Below are positions 23,227 through 36,623 of a stretch of DNA of 64,000 nucleotides, piece after piece. The notes under the pieces were generated by a model, which was given only the letters and a program-made list of their open reading frames with translations, did no database searches and had not been told where the DNA came from. Location: positions 40,607-104,606 of the forward strand of contig JADHZB010002018.1 in the NCBI GenBank assembly GCA_015657535.1, written 5' to 3'. Numbering within the stretch: the stretch's first letter is position 1; the number at the start of each line of letters is the position of its first letter. The position numbers and the translations under genes were made by a program. Source of the stretch: Nephromyces sp. MM_2019 (Eukaryota > Apicomplexa > Aconoidasida > Nephromycida).

Positions 23227-25338
23227 ATGGAAAATACAAACTTAAGTTTTAATTTAAATAAAGAGAATATAATAGAATTGTAAATAGTGATATTATACAG
23301 TTTTTTTCAATTTACTATTTTTCATGTAATTTTTACATTTCTTAACATTTTATAAAAATTATACATAGTCTTCATGTATAATCAACACAAATCTACTTTG
23401 TGAAATTACCTATTTTATACCTATAAAATTTTGTGTATGTACAAATGACTTATCAATAGTATCCCTAATAAGATATATTTAATATAATTTATTATAATTG
23501 CACAATAAACTAATTATTGAGATGGACTCATCTAATGAAATTTATTTTTTACTCTACACATAAACTCCTTATTTATTTGTTTACACAATCTTAGGAATAG
23601 CAATTTCAAGCCCAAGATATCTATCCACCTAAACCAGGTAAATTTACACATCACATATATATTGTTTTAAAACTATCATGATCTCATATATTCACACACA
23701 GAGAGATACTCATATACACATATACAAACACAGACATGTACTCTTATTCACACCCTTTTAAACACACACACATACATATATAATTGAATTTTCCAGACTC
23801 TCCTCAAAGCAAATAGTGAAAATATATACGAATGGATTGATGACTCGATTCTTCCTTTTCTTGAATTATGTTCAAAATCAGAGCTACATGCTTTTGCGGA
23901 GGTAATAATTTAATACACACAAACATTGCATAAATTACCCTACATACTGTAAATATATACACCCCTATATTTATGAATTGAACATTTCTCATAACACATA
24001 TATAATTACTTGGTACATAGCCACTTGCTAACATTTAGCCTTATTATATATATACACATTCAAACTGTCACAATTTCAACTAGATATTTTCCCACACATT
24101 TCTATTACAAATCATATATCATATGTGTACACAACATACTATATGTTATATAGGTTACAGATACAGATGATGAAAATAAAATAAAAGAAAAATTATGTGA
24201 AATTCATGCAACTGACAAGGGCTTTAAAGAGCATGTAATGTGTGTATAACCCTTGTACTATATATGTTGTTTCATATTATATTTGAATATTTTAACAGTT
24301 TAATATGAATTAGTTATATAATATATAAGTTGTTAACGTGTGTGTGTATGTATTAGTACATGTATAAAGCGAAAATGTGTATAAGATTTCATTTCAAATC
24401 TTTATACACGAATTATTTTTTCCCTTCAGAGATTGATGTTTAGCTCGACTGCTAATGGTCGAAGCTCTATGGTTCGACAACTACAACCATTTGTACATAT
24501 TGATGGTAGAATATATATATATATATATACATAAATCTTTCAAATATACAATTAAAGCATACACACAGATGAAATTACTAGCTATGAATGCATCATACAA
24601 TTATATAAATAACACTTAGACAAATATAAATTATTATTTTTACATATAATATTTGTTAAATAAAATTTCAGCGGACTTTGATGTTGTTCAATCACTTATT
24701 GGTAAGATATTTATTTCATAATGAAATATTTACATGCTCTTGTTTGTGTGTCTATGCCTATACTTGTGTGCTTGTGCAAATGAGTATCCATTTGTGAGAA
24801 TTAATTTTTTTTAATTTCAATGAATTGTTTAGATTTTATTTATACTTATATTGTTATATAACTATACTCATACATTTCAATTTTACAATAATGATTAAAT
24901 ACACATATATACATATAGATATTTATCCTCAACATTTTTTCTGTGCTTATTGTGTAAATTATAGGAAAAATACCAAATATACTTCTCTTAAATGTACGGG
25001 AAAAAAACTTAGACAATTATAATTATTTTGCCAAGGGATTTGTCTCACTGAGAGTAAATTCATTTTATTAAACTATATATATAGTACACAAACAATAATA
25101 TATATATATGTACGTGTTTATTATGAGAGTGTGTATTTCATGGATATCTGTATACTTAACAAGTAGGTATAATAAAATTATTATTTTTCATTGTACATGT
25201 TTATAAATGTAAATAATTTATGATGGTGTTAAAATATTATTTTTGTGCATGTGTGTATAAATTATCTTGACTTGTATATATTAAATTTTCAATTTATAGG
25301 AATGTCTCGAGGTAATATATGCGCTACCTACTATTTGA
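23227..25338 (+). CDS. uncharacterised eight-exon gene (171 aa)
   Basis: Exons: 23227-23279, 23595-23637, 23797-23901, 24154-24234, 24430-24505, 24672-24701, 24965-25053 and 25300-25338 (TGA). All phases close. The protein starts MENTNLSFNLNKENI. It contains WIDDSILPFLELCSKSEL, then a block RLMFSSTANGRSSMVRQL followed by QPFVHIDADFDVVQSLIGK, then NILLN, and ends LEVIYALPTI. Alternating hydrophobic strands around an HID motif suggest a compact alpha/beta fold, perhaps HAD-like without an obvious catalytic DxD. That reading is weak. Introns of 159-315 nt carry TA and CA repeats, in contrast to the ~60-nt introns at the left end of the window. Confidence 0.7.
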
Positions 25339-28300
25339 ATAGGTTTCCTCAAGTTATTAATTATCTAACACTATTAAGTTTACACTCAAGCACACAGACA
25401 CAAGCATATATATATATACAAACACATAAATACTTTTTTTCGAACCATCACACTCCCCCTTCTAAAAAAAACAAACACAAACATCTTCTATTTCTAACTT
25501 AATTTTTGAAGCTCATATATGTACACATAATGAAACACTCGAGTACTTCTAATAGTTAATAAATATATAAAAACATATATACAAACAGATATATACATAA
25601 CCATATATATGAGTTTAATTTTATTCGAGTCAAATCTATGTATTTAAAAAAATTACCAAAAAAGAAAAAAACATCTCAAATATCATAAAATTATGTGTGA
25701 ATGTTTATATATTTATATAACTATATTACTTAATCAACAAATTCTATTATTTATATTCTTGTACAGTGTATACTGTTTAATTATGTTTCTTATTAGTAAA
25801 TTATGCAATTAAGTTTTGTTACTTTTTTTTTATTATCGAGTTTACATATCAGACATAGTGGATAATAAAAAACATATAATTAGAAAACTATTAATATTAT
25901 TAAAACACACTAAAAAAAACTCCAAATGTTACTAATATTTACAGATAATAAAACTTTCAGTACTAAACATACTTTTTCTGTCAATTGTATATGCATGAAA
26001 AAACCTATGCAAGCACAATTCATCATACACACGTTCATACACATGGAACATTAATTAGTTAGTTTAATTATTTTAGTAAAAATAATAAAGTTATATACAA
26101 CCGAGTTTTTAGTTAAAACTACCCTTGAGACAATTAAATATATATATATATACCCATAAAGATGATATATGTTCGAATATAAAAATTTTGCAACTCATAT
26201 ATACCAATTCTCAGAGATTACAATTGTTACTGCAAATACAATACAAGTTTATCTGTAAATAAATAATTAGTTACACATTATATATATATATAATTTCAAT
26301 GAGATACTAGCACACAAACTATATAATTCCTTGATATAAGCTATGTAGTGTCTTGATAAATATATAAATAACACTTTAATTCAATAAGTTGAATTGAGAT
26401 CACACACACATAAACTTTAACATAATTGAATAATATTTAATTAAATATATAAATATATGCGCAATTTAATATATAAAATAAATGTCATACATAAGTTTTC
26501 AAAATGTATATAGGATATATACATATGCACAATTTAACATGCAAAATATAGAGTAAATAAATCAACTTTAAAGTGTGTATTAGTATACACATATACACGC
26601 ACAATTTACATGCTAGATATGATTTAATATATTAGTTTTTAAAACATATAATAAGTAAGAGTTAACCGACAGTCTAATTTATTTTTAAAAAAAAAAAATA
26701 AATTTAAAATTTCTAAATTAACAATTAAATTAATAGTGATAGTTATTTATGTAACGAATTAAAGGGGGTGGGGGGAGAAAAAAAAATGCACATATATAAA
26801 TAATAATCTAAAAAATAATGAAAACGTTTTATAACAAGTGCAAAGAGTTTAACAGATATTACATGAATTTAATATATATATATATGTATTATCAAATCTT
26901 AAAATAGAAATCGTATAAATGTATGTGTGTAGTTGTTATTTTTTGTTAGGAAAATAAATAATTGTCCAAAAACGAATTGTGTGGTGGAATCTTTGTAATA
27001 TTTAATTATTATTTTTATACAAAGAATATTAAGTAAACTTTGTTTCATTGTATATTTATACATTTGTATGAATAATATGTATATTTTTAATTTTTAAGGT
27101 TTATTTATTATATGTGAGTGCTTGTGTGCAAAATATTTTTAACAAATTATCCTTTATCCACATTCTGCTTTTTTTATAATAAATAAAAAATTTATTTTTT
27201 GTTTACATCTTATAATCCAATAAAAAAAAATACACAACCCCTCTGTACCTCCCTTCAAAAAAATCGAAAATTTTTGTGAATTAAAAAATTCTTTCAAAAT
27301 TTTCTTATTGAAATAAAAGAAGTGTGTATTATGTATGTAATAATAACAAGTTATTCATGAAAAATGATTAATAAAAAATTCTAATAAAAATGTATTAAAA
27401 ATTATTTTTCGTGTCTTAGTAGTGTATATAAATATATATAAATGTTAAAGTAGTTGAGTGTGTATTCTGTGTATATTTATATATAGAGAGATATTAAAAT
27501 GGTATACAGGTTTATGTAAAGAACCAAATTAAGTTTGTATATTGCTTTATAGTATTAAGAAATATAGTTGTATACTAGTAATATATATAAAAACTCAATA
27601 AAAATTCTCCGATGTAAGATATCCAAAAAATAGTATCAATATAAGGTGTTAGAAGTGAGTGATCAATGCGATGTATATGAATATATAAAATATCAAAAAT
27701 ATTATGGGTAGTTTTGTAAATATAATAAGAAAATAATCAGTAAGGTATAATCACAAAAACATATCAAATGCACAAGTTGTCAGAATATTATATTATGTAT
27801 ATATATAATATGTGATGATAATGACTGCTGTAAAACTTTTTCATTCTGTACCTAGAAGTATTTTTGAGTTCAAAGGGTGTGTATAAAATGTGTTTTGTGC
27901 GTTATTTATCTAAAAAATTCAATAATAATAATTCATAAAGATACCCGTAAACATGGAAAAGAAAAAAATTCAAAAACAAAAAATAAAATGAATTCTTTTC
28001 ATTGGCATAGTATAAATTCAAATGAAATCTATAAACAAATATAAAATTTTATAAAATATGTTATAATAGTAAATTCTTGAAATAAAACTCAAATAGACGA
28101 TTGTTTATAATATCCTAATAAAATAGTGTATGCATATACACATATATATATATATATATATATGCGTATGATTTGTAACAATGATTATATGACTAAGTTC
28201 ATATAAATGTACGTGAATAACGTAAAAAATAATCAATTTTTTCAAAAAATAAGATAGGGATCAGACAAAAACGATATACTCTAAATAACAAAAAAAAATA

Positions 28301-29400
28301 ATGATAATGAATATTAATAATAAAAGTGGTAGTGTAAATATATCATCTATGTATGTTATAATTATATATATATATATATATAATGAAGTATAATATAGGA
28401 TGTTCTGGAGTAAATTATAATGCTTTTAATATAAACATTTAAAAGTGCATTCTGAAAAAAATAAAATAAAAAAAATCTATTATATCCTTCTTGTTTTATA
28501 ATATATATATATAAAACGTCTATCATATGGTATTTTATACAACTAATTTTGTTTGTGATGTAGGTGTGTAAAGAGTGTGGCTGTGGATGTGTGGTCGATG
28601 TGTATGTGTAAAGTCATGCTTGTCATTGATATGCATGTGTGTGTGTGAGACGTAATGATGCTATCTTTTAAGCAATCCTGTGTTATATATAATGCATGAA
28701 TGTGTTGTAAAATTTACGGAGTGTGTGCCATATCATATAGTCCGTGTTATGTATTTTTGGATAAAATAGTGATAATTACTAAACAAATAAAAGTATCAAT
28801 AGAATAGTAGGAAAATACCTCTTCAATAAAATGTTTTTGCTCGTAGTCATAAATACAACAATTATAAAGTTATTGGTCTAATTTTCACTACAATTCTTTA
28901 CTCTGTGAGTGTATGAGGGTCTAGAAATATAGGTAAAGTACACAATGTTTCTGATTTCTTTAATCTTTGTAATACAATGTGATATATAGGCTCCTCCTCA
29001 GTGCTCTAATTTATCCAAATCTATGTATACATGTGACTCAAAGTCATATAATAAGTACTAAATAATAAATTATAAAAAAACATTGTAATGCACTATAAAA
29101 TAACAAAATATGTGAGTATTGTTGTGGAAATAAAAATTTGCTCGGATTATAAATTTTAAAATTTCTAATGTATTGATTTAATATTCTATATAGTGTTAAT
29201 AGATTGCTAAGAAGTACATCAAATTGTAGAAAATATTATAAAGTTATAATGATTAGTGTTATATATATATATATATATGTATATTGTGTTCGTGGGTAGG
29301 TATATATATGTGTGTGCTTGTCTTGTATGTTTGCTAATATTTGTATTGATGGATGTATGAAATATAGGGTTTGGTTTATAATTCCATTTTGTAAGGGTTC
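25339..29400. other. long gene-poor AT-rich region
   Basis: About 4 kb of A/T-rich DNA with many (TA)n tracts (for example 26136-26152, 28141-28163, 28362-28383, 29259-29278) and few G/C. No exon with GT-AG borders and protein-like composition was found on either strand. It lies between the 3' ends of the 171-aa gene and the CCCH gene and may include a long 3' UTR. Confidence 0.5.
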
Positions 29401-31416
29401 TTATTTTTTGTATTGCGTAGGTGTATTATTATTGTGTGTATGGAAAATGGAGCAAAGTAGCGGCTTTGATTCTTTACTCTGCGTAGAGCTAGCCCTGTAT
29501 GTTCTATCGGCTAAAAAATGTGATTTTGAATAACTGTTTTCGAAATTTTGTCTAAAAATAGCTTCGAAACCAGGTGGTGGCCCGAGAGTCTTGTCATGAA
29601 TTCTATCAAATAAATTATCATTTTCAACATTATATTGAGATGTATTTTCTATATGTTTTGAAATGTTATATCTAAAATCTTTATATGGTAGATAGCTATA
29701 TACTGGGTTATTTCTATTGTCTGCTGATATATCATCTTGTGGATATTTCATACTGATTTGATCAGTATGGTGCAAATCATGGTTTATCATAGCAGGAAAC
29801 GAATTATGGTTTGGTTTTGTTAATAAATCATCTCCAATCACCTTCCTATGATAAATTTGGTCTTGAGAATTTTTTGGTTCCAAAGGAATATACATGTTTT
29901 TTGGATTGCTATATACAAACTTGTAATTTGAGGGAATATCATCATGACTGTTGTATTTATCAATACTAGGGTGTATCTGCTGTTTGTTATAAGTGAGGTG
30001 TGATGGATTTGAGTTGTATTGTTTTCGACTGTGTGAAAAGTATTGATTTTGTGGGTAGTAAGGTTGTCTTTGATGTGTGTAGTGTTGTTTTTGGTTTGCG
30101 TAATGTTGGTGTTCATGATTTGCCTTATTTAAGTTGTCGGGTTGATGAATAATATTATGATTATTCTGATTAACAATTAATATAGGAGTTTTTATCAAAT
30201 TGTAGATTTCTTTGCGATTGTTGATATTAATAGGGTCTTCCGTCTCCTTCGGGAATATATTGATGTCGTTCTCAAATTTTAGGTTTGTTAAAAATGAAGA
30301 TGTTGGGCTAGGTGGTACTGGTACCGATGCAACATCTGGGTAGAGAATGGAAGATACTCTGCTTGATTTTTTTGAGCTTGAATCTTTTGAGGAACTTACT
30401 GTGTATACGCGTGACTTAGTGTTTTTGAGACGTGATGGTAAATGGATGGGGTTATTATCAATAGAACCTTCTAAACTTTCCAGTTCTTCGCTGTTAATAG
30501 ACTCCAATATAGATGGAGTAGTTGACACAGAAATATCACCATTATTGATATGTTTATACCTTACATAACTAGTACTGATTGAATTATTGAGGATTGTATT
30601 GGAAGGAGATGTTTCATGCTCAGGGGTATCTTTCTTGCTTAGTATGTTTAAAATATTTATCGTTGATTCTAAGGCATCATCTATCTTCATGTTTTCCAGG
30701 TCTCTTTTTTCATCACAACCAGTAGTGGTAGGAGTATCATAAAAGTGCGGTATGTTTATGTCTGCTGCACCATTTTCATTTACATTTTCTTCAAAAGGGG
30801 TATCAAAATTTCTTGAATTTTCAAATGTGTAATTCATGGTTTCATCTTCAATCATATCAATATTTGTGTGAATGCCCTTATCTTGCATGGGCTGCGCATT
30901 GTTTGGAATTCTAAGTTCGTACTGCCCATGCGCATATGGGCATTTGTCTCCGTATTTACACCCTCTTCCACCCTCCGCCAAGTGAAATCGGCATAGGCCA
31001 GTCTTGAATTGTGGAAACTGGCAGGTAAAGCGTAGTTCCTGTGGAGAATGTGCAAATTTACAGGTGGAAGAATTACATTTTCCAACATTGTATAGCATGC
31101 ACATCTTTGTTTTTCGTAGGTCGGGGAGTTGACGTATCTCTGTTTCGCCGTGAGCATAAGGACAATTAACTCCACGAGTGCACCTATTGTTTTGAAAGTC
31201 AGCACAAATCTTTGTTTTTAACATTTGAATAGATACGATAGGTGATCCATTTTTCAATGTTTGGGTGCGAACAGTTTGTAATGCTGGTGGAGGAGGTGGT
31301 GCCCCATTTAAGTTGATAGTACTACTCGCCACAGAGCTTTGGTACGATTGTTGAAGATGAGGCTTTACATTAGCCTTGATTTGGTTTCTAGAGAAGTTAT
31401 GACGAATGCTTGCCAT
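29401..31416 (-). CDS. triple CCCH zinc-finger RNA-binding protein (671 aa)
   Basis: Single exon. Three CCCH fingers lie near the N-terminus: C71-x7-C79-x5-C85-x3-H89, C106-x7-C114-x4-C119-x3-H123 and C142-x10-C153-x5-C159-x3-H163. Linkers carry the family's KTKIC, KTKMC and KTGLC lead-ins and CPYAHG ends. A polyproline run precedes them (APPPPPAL, ~39-45). Residues ~190-671 are low-complexity, Asn/Ser/His/Tyr-rich, with a His-Gln-Tyr block near 430-475 and a short conserved-looking LGPPPGFEAIF near the C-terminus. Such proteins bind AU-rich mRNA and control stability or translation. The gene has no introns and unusually long gene-free flanks on both sides. Confidence 0.92.
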   Translation of the reverse strand: MASIRHNFSRNQIKANVKPHLQQSYQSSVASSTINLNGAPPPPPALQTVRTQTLKNGSPIVSIQMLKTKICADFQNNRCTRGVNCPYAHGETEIRQLPDLRKTKMCMLYNVGKCNSSTCKFAHSPQELRFTCQFPQFKTGLCRFHLAEGGRGCKYGDKCPYAHGQYELRIPNNAQPMQDKGIHTNIDMIEDETMNYTFENSRNFDTPFEENVNENGAADINIPHFYDTPTTTGCDEKRDLENMKIDDALESTINILNILSKKDTPEHETSPSNTILNNSISTSYVRYKHINNGDISVSTTPSILESINSEELESLEGSIDNNPIHLPSRLKNTKSRVYTVSSSKDSSSKKSSRVSSILYPDVASVPVPPSPTSSFLTNLKFENDINIFPKETEDPININNRKEIYNLIKTPILIVNQNNHNIIHQPDNLNKANHEHQHYANQKQHYTHQRQPYYPQNQYFSHSRKQYNSNPSHLTYNKQQIHPSIDKYNSHDDIPSNYKFVYSNPKNMYIPLEPKNSQDQIYHRKVIGDDLLTKPNHNSFPAMINHDLHHTDQISMKYPQDDISADNRNNPVYSYLPYKDFRYNISKHIENTSQYNVENDNLFDRIHDKTLGPPPGFEAIFRQNFENSYSKSHFLADRTYRASSTQSKESKPLLCSIFHTHNNNTPTQYKK

Positions 31417-34400
31417 TTCTAATGTTTCTATTCATGGAATAGAAGGTGCACTTAAAGTAATTCTCGATTTGAGCAAAGAGATTGGAGTAGTAGAAAGTTA
31501 TAAGTGAAAAATATAATTCGTTTAATCTCAGAGCTTATATAAATGAAAAGAAAAAATTATTAAGTTATATTGAAGAGTTATTTTTTTATTATATTATTGA
31601 GATACTGGGTCATAAATATTTTGTAATATAAAAATGATTAGTTTTTAATAAAAAACATATTTAAATCTACAGTATATAATAATAATTTTTCTCTCCAGAG
31701 AATTTAAGGTGTGGTGTAAATAGTAGCTGAAAAATAATCAACATATGAAAAGATAAATCTAGTGATAAAATTCAAAGTATCATTCATTCAGAGCCCATAA
31801 TGCCATTCATCATCGTAATTTTTAGAATCAGGGTTTATATAAATCAAATCTCTAAAAAGTAATGACGATTTGGCTTAAAATTTTAAGTGTTTAGTTTGTT
31901 GTTCAATGGAGATTGTATGTTACGATCGCTGATTGATTGATTCCTTATGTATGGTGCTGGATGATTTAAATCTTAGCACATAACAACTCCATGTATATAC
32001 AAGCTAATTGCAACGAAGATATAAAAATTCATCAAAAACAAGAATAATGCTACAAAGAAGATGTATACCAATAGTTTGTTTATCAAGGTGATGGATGTTG
32101 ATATATTCATAAAAGCGGAATTCGTTTGTAATATCCATGGAATCTAGCCAGTTTATGATAGAGAAATTAAACAAGAGAGATTAAGTATTTTTCAGATTGA
32201 AAAGACTGAATCACATATACACATCTGGTGATTTGAGGTAAGGTTGGAAATGCACTATGATGGAAATTTGTCTCCAAGTTAGTGGAACAAACTTGTGAAT
32301 TTAAAATAAAAGTAATACTAAATAATATGATCATCTGTTACAATAGACCTGAAATCGGGTCATAATTTCGGCTTATTTCCATCACAATGGATCAAAAATC
32401 TAGGGTTACAGGTGTAATGGACGTGTAATAAAAGGGGAGTTTCCAAAGTATATTTAAGAGGTGTGTAAGATTACCTATTCCAAATTGTGTAATGTTTCTT
32501 TGATAAAAGAGTTACAATAATAATATGGATGCGCTTGATTTCATACAAGTTTAGCCGGGAAAAGCATGATTGTGTTTGTGGTGGGTTGTATGGGGGTAGT
32601 ATGTATCATTAATATGGTGCACTGTGTAAAAGGTAGTAGTGCATATGTATGAGGGGAGCAATACAAAATAAGGGTTATTAATAGTAAGAGTATTATATAT
32701 GTTTTATGTGCTATCCATTTATATTTTTAGTATATAGTTACAAATCAAATATATATATATAGTCTCTATATATGTATATTGTTACACGTAAGATTATAAG
32801 AGGAAGTATGTAATGTTAAGGGAAGTTTCAATCAATAAATATTAGTTAAATAACAACATATTTTGAAATATAAATCCGAGTATAAAATCAAATTCTATAC
32901 TCTATGCTATAAATATATATATATATGTAGTACAAGAAGAGATAAAAAAAATATATTACGTAAAGGTTAACAAGTTAATGAACAGAGGTAATAATTGATA
33001 TATTTAGGTTTCAGGGGAATAAAAGCAATTAGATAAAATATGTAACGAAAATATATATATATATATATTATAAAATTTTAAATTGTGAAGTGCATTATTT
33101 TAAAAATTCAAACTTAATAAGTATTGATTTTATACTTTAATATGGTAAGATGATAAATTATAATTGTTGAAAGTGCAAAACATTTGACATTTCAAGTCAG
33201 GTGGTTTTTTTCATACTAATTTAGTAAAATTGTGTGGTTTACCTGACTCTTTTCGTATAAAATTGTGTGTCTATGTATACATAGATTTGCTTCGAAAATA
33301 CACTCATTCTTGTGTTCTTCTGGAGTCATTTGATATTATAGAAACATTGCATGCTCACTCTTTTTACATGCTTACACATGCTTTTATTTACTCACACCTT
33401 TAAGACATGTTGAGTATATATATATATATATATATACATTCGTATACTATATTAGTTTATATACTTAACTAAGCATATCAATCACACTTTGAAGACATAT
33501 TGAAAGAGAGTTATCATCGGCTAATAGATTCATTACAATTTATAAATGATTTTCCTAAACATAATTTAAACGCACGAACTTATATGTGTGTTGTATATAA
33601 AAGTAACATGACTAAATTTTAGGTATTTTTTTAGGTCATTATATGTGATTATGCATGCTTATTTGAACAATTTAACTAAAATATATAATCCATATCTTTG
33701 AAAAATCCAAACATTTTCACAATATACGTTACATCAAATAAAGTCAGGAACCATAACACCTTTTCGTTTTGTCTAAAAATAGTGTTTCAGGACTTTATGC
33801 TTTGCAAATTATTAATTTAAACTTTCTTTATATTTGAACCTCATTATATAAGTGATGTATATAATATATAATAAATAATAATTATATATTATATAAAATA
33901 CACATGTTACTAATAATGAAATGAATTAGTGCACTTGTAATATCACTTAGCCATTAGGAAATTATTTCAAACTTCAGTTTTGATATTATAGGCAACCTGG
34001 ACTTTTTTTTCTGATTGTTTTGAGTTATTGAGTTTACGACTATTTAATACAAGTTAATTAAAGTTACCTTTTACTTACTTGTTATAAAAACAAGCCTACT
34101 AAATTAATGGTTTAAAAAATGAAAAGTTATTTTCTATTTATATTTTTAATAATTTCAATACACAATATAGTGTTTTAATTTAAATAGGATTTGGTATAAT
34201 AAATATATTTATATATATTGCTATATGATAAGCCAAACATTAAAAACGATATATTGATTATAGCTGAGGTTTTACAAAATAATTTCAGGGTTTATAGGTT
34301 ACACGGGAGAAATTGATTTTGTGGATATTTATAAGTATATTAAACAAGCGGAGAAAACTCATTAAAACAAAGTTTATCAAAGAAAATTTTTTGTTATGTT

Positions 34401-36456
34401 ATTTGGGACTAAAGTTTTGTTAAAAATGTAAATCGTTTACTAACTAGGTTTAAACTCACAATTGAACAGCCTAAACTATATGACATGATTAAAACAATAT
34501 GTAAGTTTGAAACTAAACAGTTTTTAATTATACAAACTATTTTAAGATCAAATGCACTTGGTATCTTAGGATAAGATCTATAACTGAAGTTTGTTATGTA
34601 AATATTTTATCACTTTGTGTATTATATGTTTGATTTAAAATTTAGGAGTTCATATTATTACTCCTTTAAGAAAAAAGTAGTCCTTTTTATTTAGATATGA
34701 GTTGATTAATTATGTGTATATTTAGTTATATGATTAAATGCATATCATAATGAAAAATGTTGGCAGAATGTATAAACAAAGCAATGTTGGCAGAATGTAT
34801 AAACAAAGCAATGTTGGCAGCATCTAAAGTGCTATGTGCAAAAGGCTTGCTAACTCACATCTTATTTGGAGATATACAGCATGCTTATATAGTAGCGAAA
34901 TTCAACAACGCTGATACTTACACTCAATTAGTTGTAAACTTATCCATGATATATTATTACTTATTCTTCATTGTAATCAAGCTAGTTAGATAATATGTTT
35001 ATAATCAACCGCTTTTCGTTGCGTAAATAGTGCATACATATATCAATAATTATTATAAACAAGCAGTGTTTACAAGGTAATTTTTTTAAACTACTTGTGT
35101 GATGCATTTCTATACTTTTACCTTCAAGTCAATTGTGTGTGTGCATTATTTTTTTAGATCTGTTTAATTTGGAATTCACACTTTTTAGTTTGATTATTCT
35201 CAGGTTATAAAACATCCTAAACATTAATTAAAACACAAGCATCATTCACTTAATCGAGTACTATATTTTAACTGCATTAGCAATTTACATTTACATCATC
35301 TTCATTAAGTTAGGGCTATGAATTATTTTTCCTAAATTAACATTTTCTTTGAATTCCTGAATTATTCTCACAATTTGATATGACCCAATCTTTCATTGGC
35401 ACTGTTTGCTCGATCAAATACTCTTGTAATTAATTACATCATTTTTCATGAATAATCATAATTTTCCACTTTCAACTTTAAATCTATAAGTAGGAAGGTA
35501 ACTTTAACACATTATAGAGATTGTATACCATGAAATTAGACCTAATAATTTTATTCCTCAAATATTTGGATAACTCGGGTGTTGGCGTTTCCATTACATA
35601 TCAGTTGAAAGTCCATGAAACCCAACCAATTTTGCCTTCTTATGAATCTTGTAAATCGACTTGTAACATTTTAGAGCTACTATAATCATTTTCTTTTTGT
35701 GCTGAACTTGATATTAATGAGCAATTTCTTGTTATCTTGTAAGTATTTTATTATTCAAAATCACAATATTAGTGAAGTTCTTGAAATTTAGCACTAAAAA
35801 AGCCTTAAAATATTGCTATTCATGTAAAAACAAGTCCCTAGCAACTTAGAGCACAACACAATCTCTGTTATATTCAAACGAATGGATGTTTGCTGCTACG
35901 AGATGCACGTTTAAAATCAGTTGTGACTATTTACTACTCCAAACTATTTGTAATTATTATTTTCAAAAACTTACGAGTGTTTACTTATATTTCTTGTCTA
36001 TACCGGCCGGCCATTTAAAACATTAGCATAGGAAATTTAACTACCTATGACTCATCACTGAGATAAAGCATATATATATATTAGCTCTTAAAAGTATCAT
36101 TGTTTATTGCTTTCATTTTGAATGCATTATAACATCACAAACCAAACATCAACCTGAACTAAAACCGAAAAGACTATCACAATGTTGTCAAAAACTAAAT
36201 AATTAGAAAGGAAAACAAGCTTGACACAAATCTTGTCACAAATGTATACTATCTTCTAATACTCACAACTTAGCTACCCCAATAATTTAATCAAACAACA
36301 CAACCTGAAGAAACAAGAGTTGAATAAATACAATATTTTCACCAGTCTATATCACATATCTGATAAGATTTTACTGTAAGAACCCCTACCAAAATGCTCT
36401 GCTTTTCCCTTAACTTCTAAATTAAATCATCTTGGTTGTTATTTCACTTTTTCAGA
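31417..36456. other. 5-kb divergent gene-poor region
   Basis: Lies between the CCCH gene (-) and the TFIIH p52 gene (+). It is AT-rich with scattered (TA)n (32748-32760, 33051-33067, 33416-33435) and one short coding-like direct repeat (34757-34820). I found no exon that I could support. It must include both 5' regions, possibly long UTRs. Confidence 0.45.
34757..34820. repeat. 27-bp tandem duplication
   Basis: Two perfect copies of a 27-bp unit starting ATGTTGGCAGAATGTATAAA, plus the first ten bases of a third. Translated in frame the unit is MLAECINKA, but the surrounding open frame (34757-34993) has no other support as a gene. Confidence 0.75.
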
Positions 36457-36560
36457 TGCCAGCATTACAATTGAGAAACGCTGCATCTCTACGGTTCTAT
36501 GACCCAAAGAACTTCACGGACTTGGGAGATCTCTTGTCAACACTTAACACGGCTAGATAA
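36456..36560 (+). CDS. short open frame or terminal exon just upstream of TFIIH p52 (34 aa)
   Basis: A good acceptor (TTTCACTTTTTCAG) is directly followed by ATG and 34 codons to TAA: MPALQLRNAASLRFYDPK..., ending LLSTLNTAR. Composition is protein-like and markedly less AT-rich than the flanks. It ends 63 nt before the p52 start codon. It may be a regulatory uORF with a 5'-UTR intron in front, a microprotein, or the last exon of an unseen gene. I recognise no homologue. Confidence 0.4.
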   Translation: MPALQLRNAASLRFYDPKNFTDLGDLLSTLNTAR

Positions 36561-36623
36561 CTTTTTTTAAACAAGGCCCAATATCTCCACACAAAAGTTA
36601 AACACTTTACACCGATCCTAAAA

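Noticed and set aside
34757..34993. 78-aa open frame starting with MLAECINKA repeats
   Set aside because: The open start comes from a 27-bp duplication; the rest has no recognisable features and no neighbours' support.
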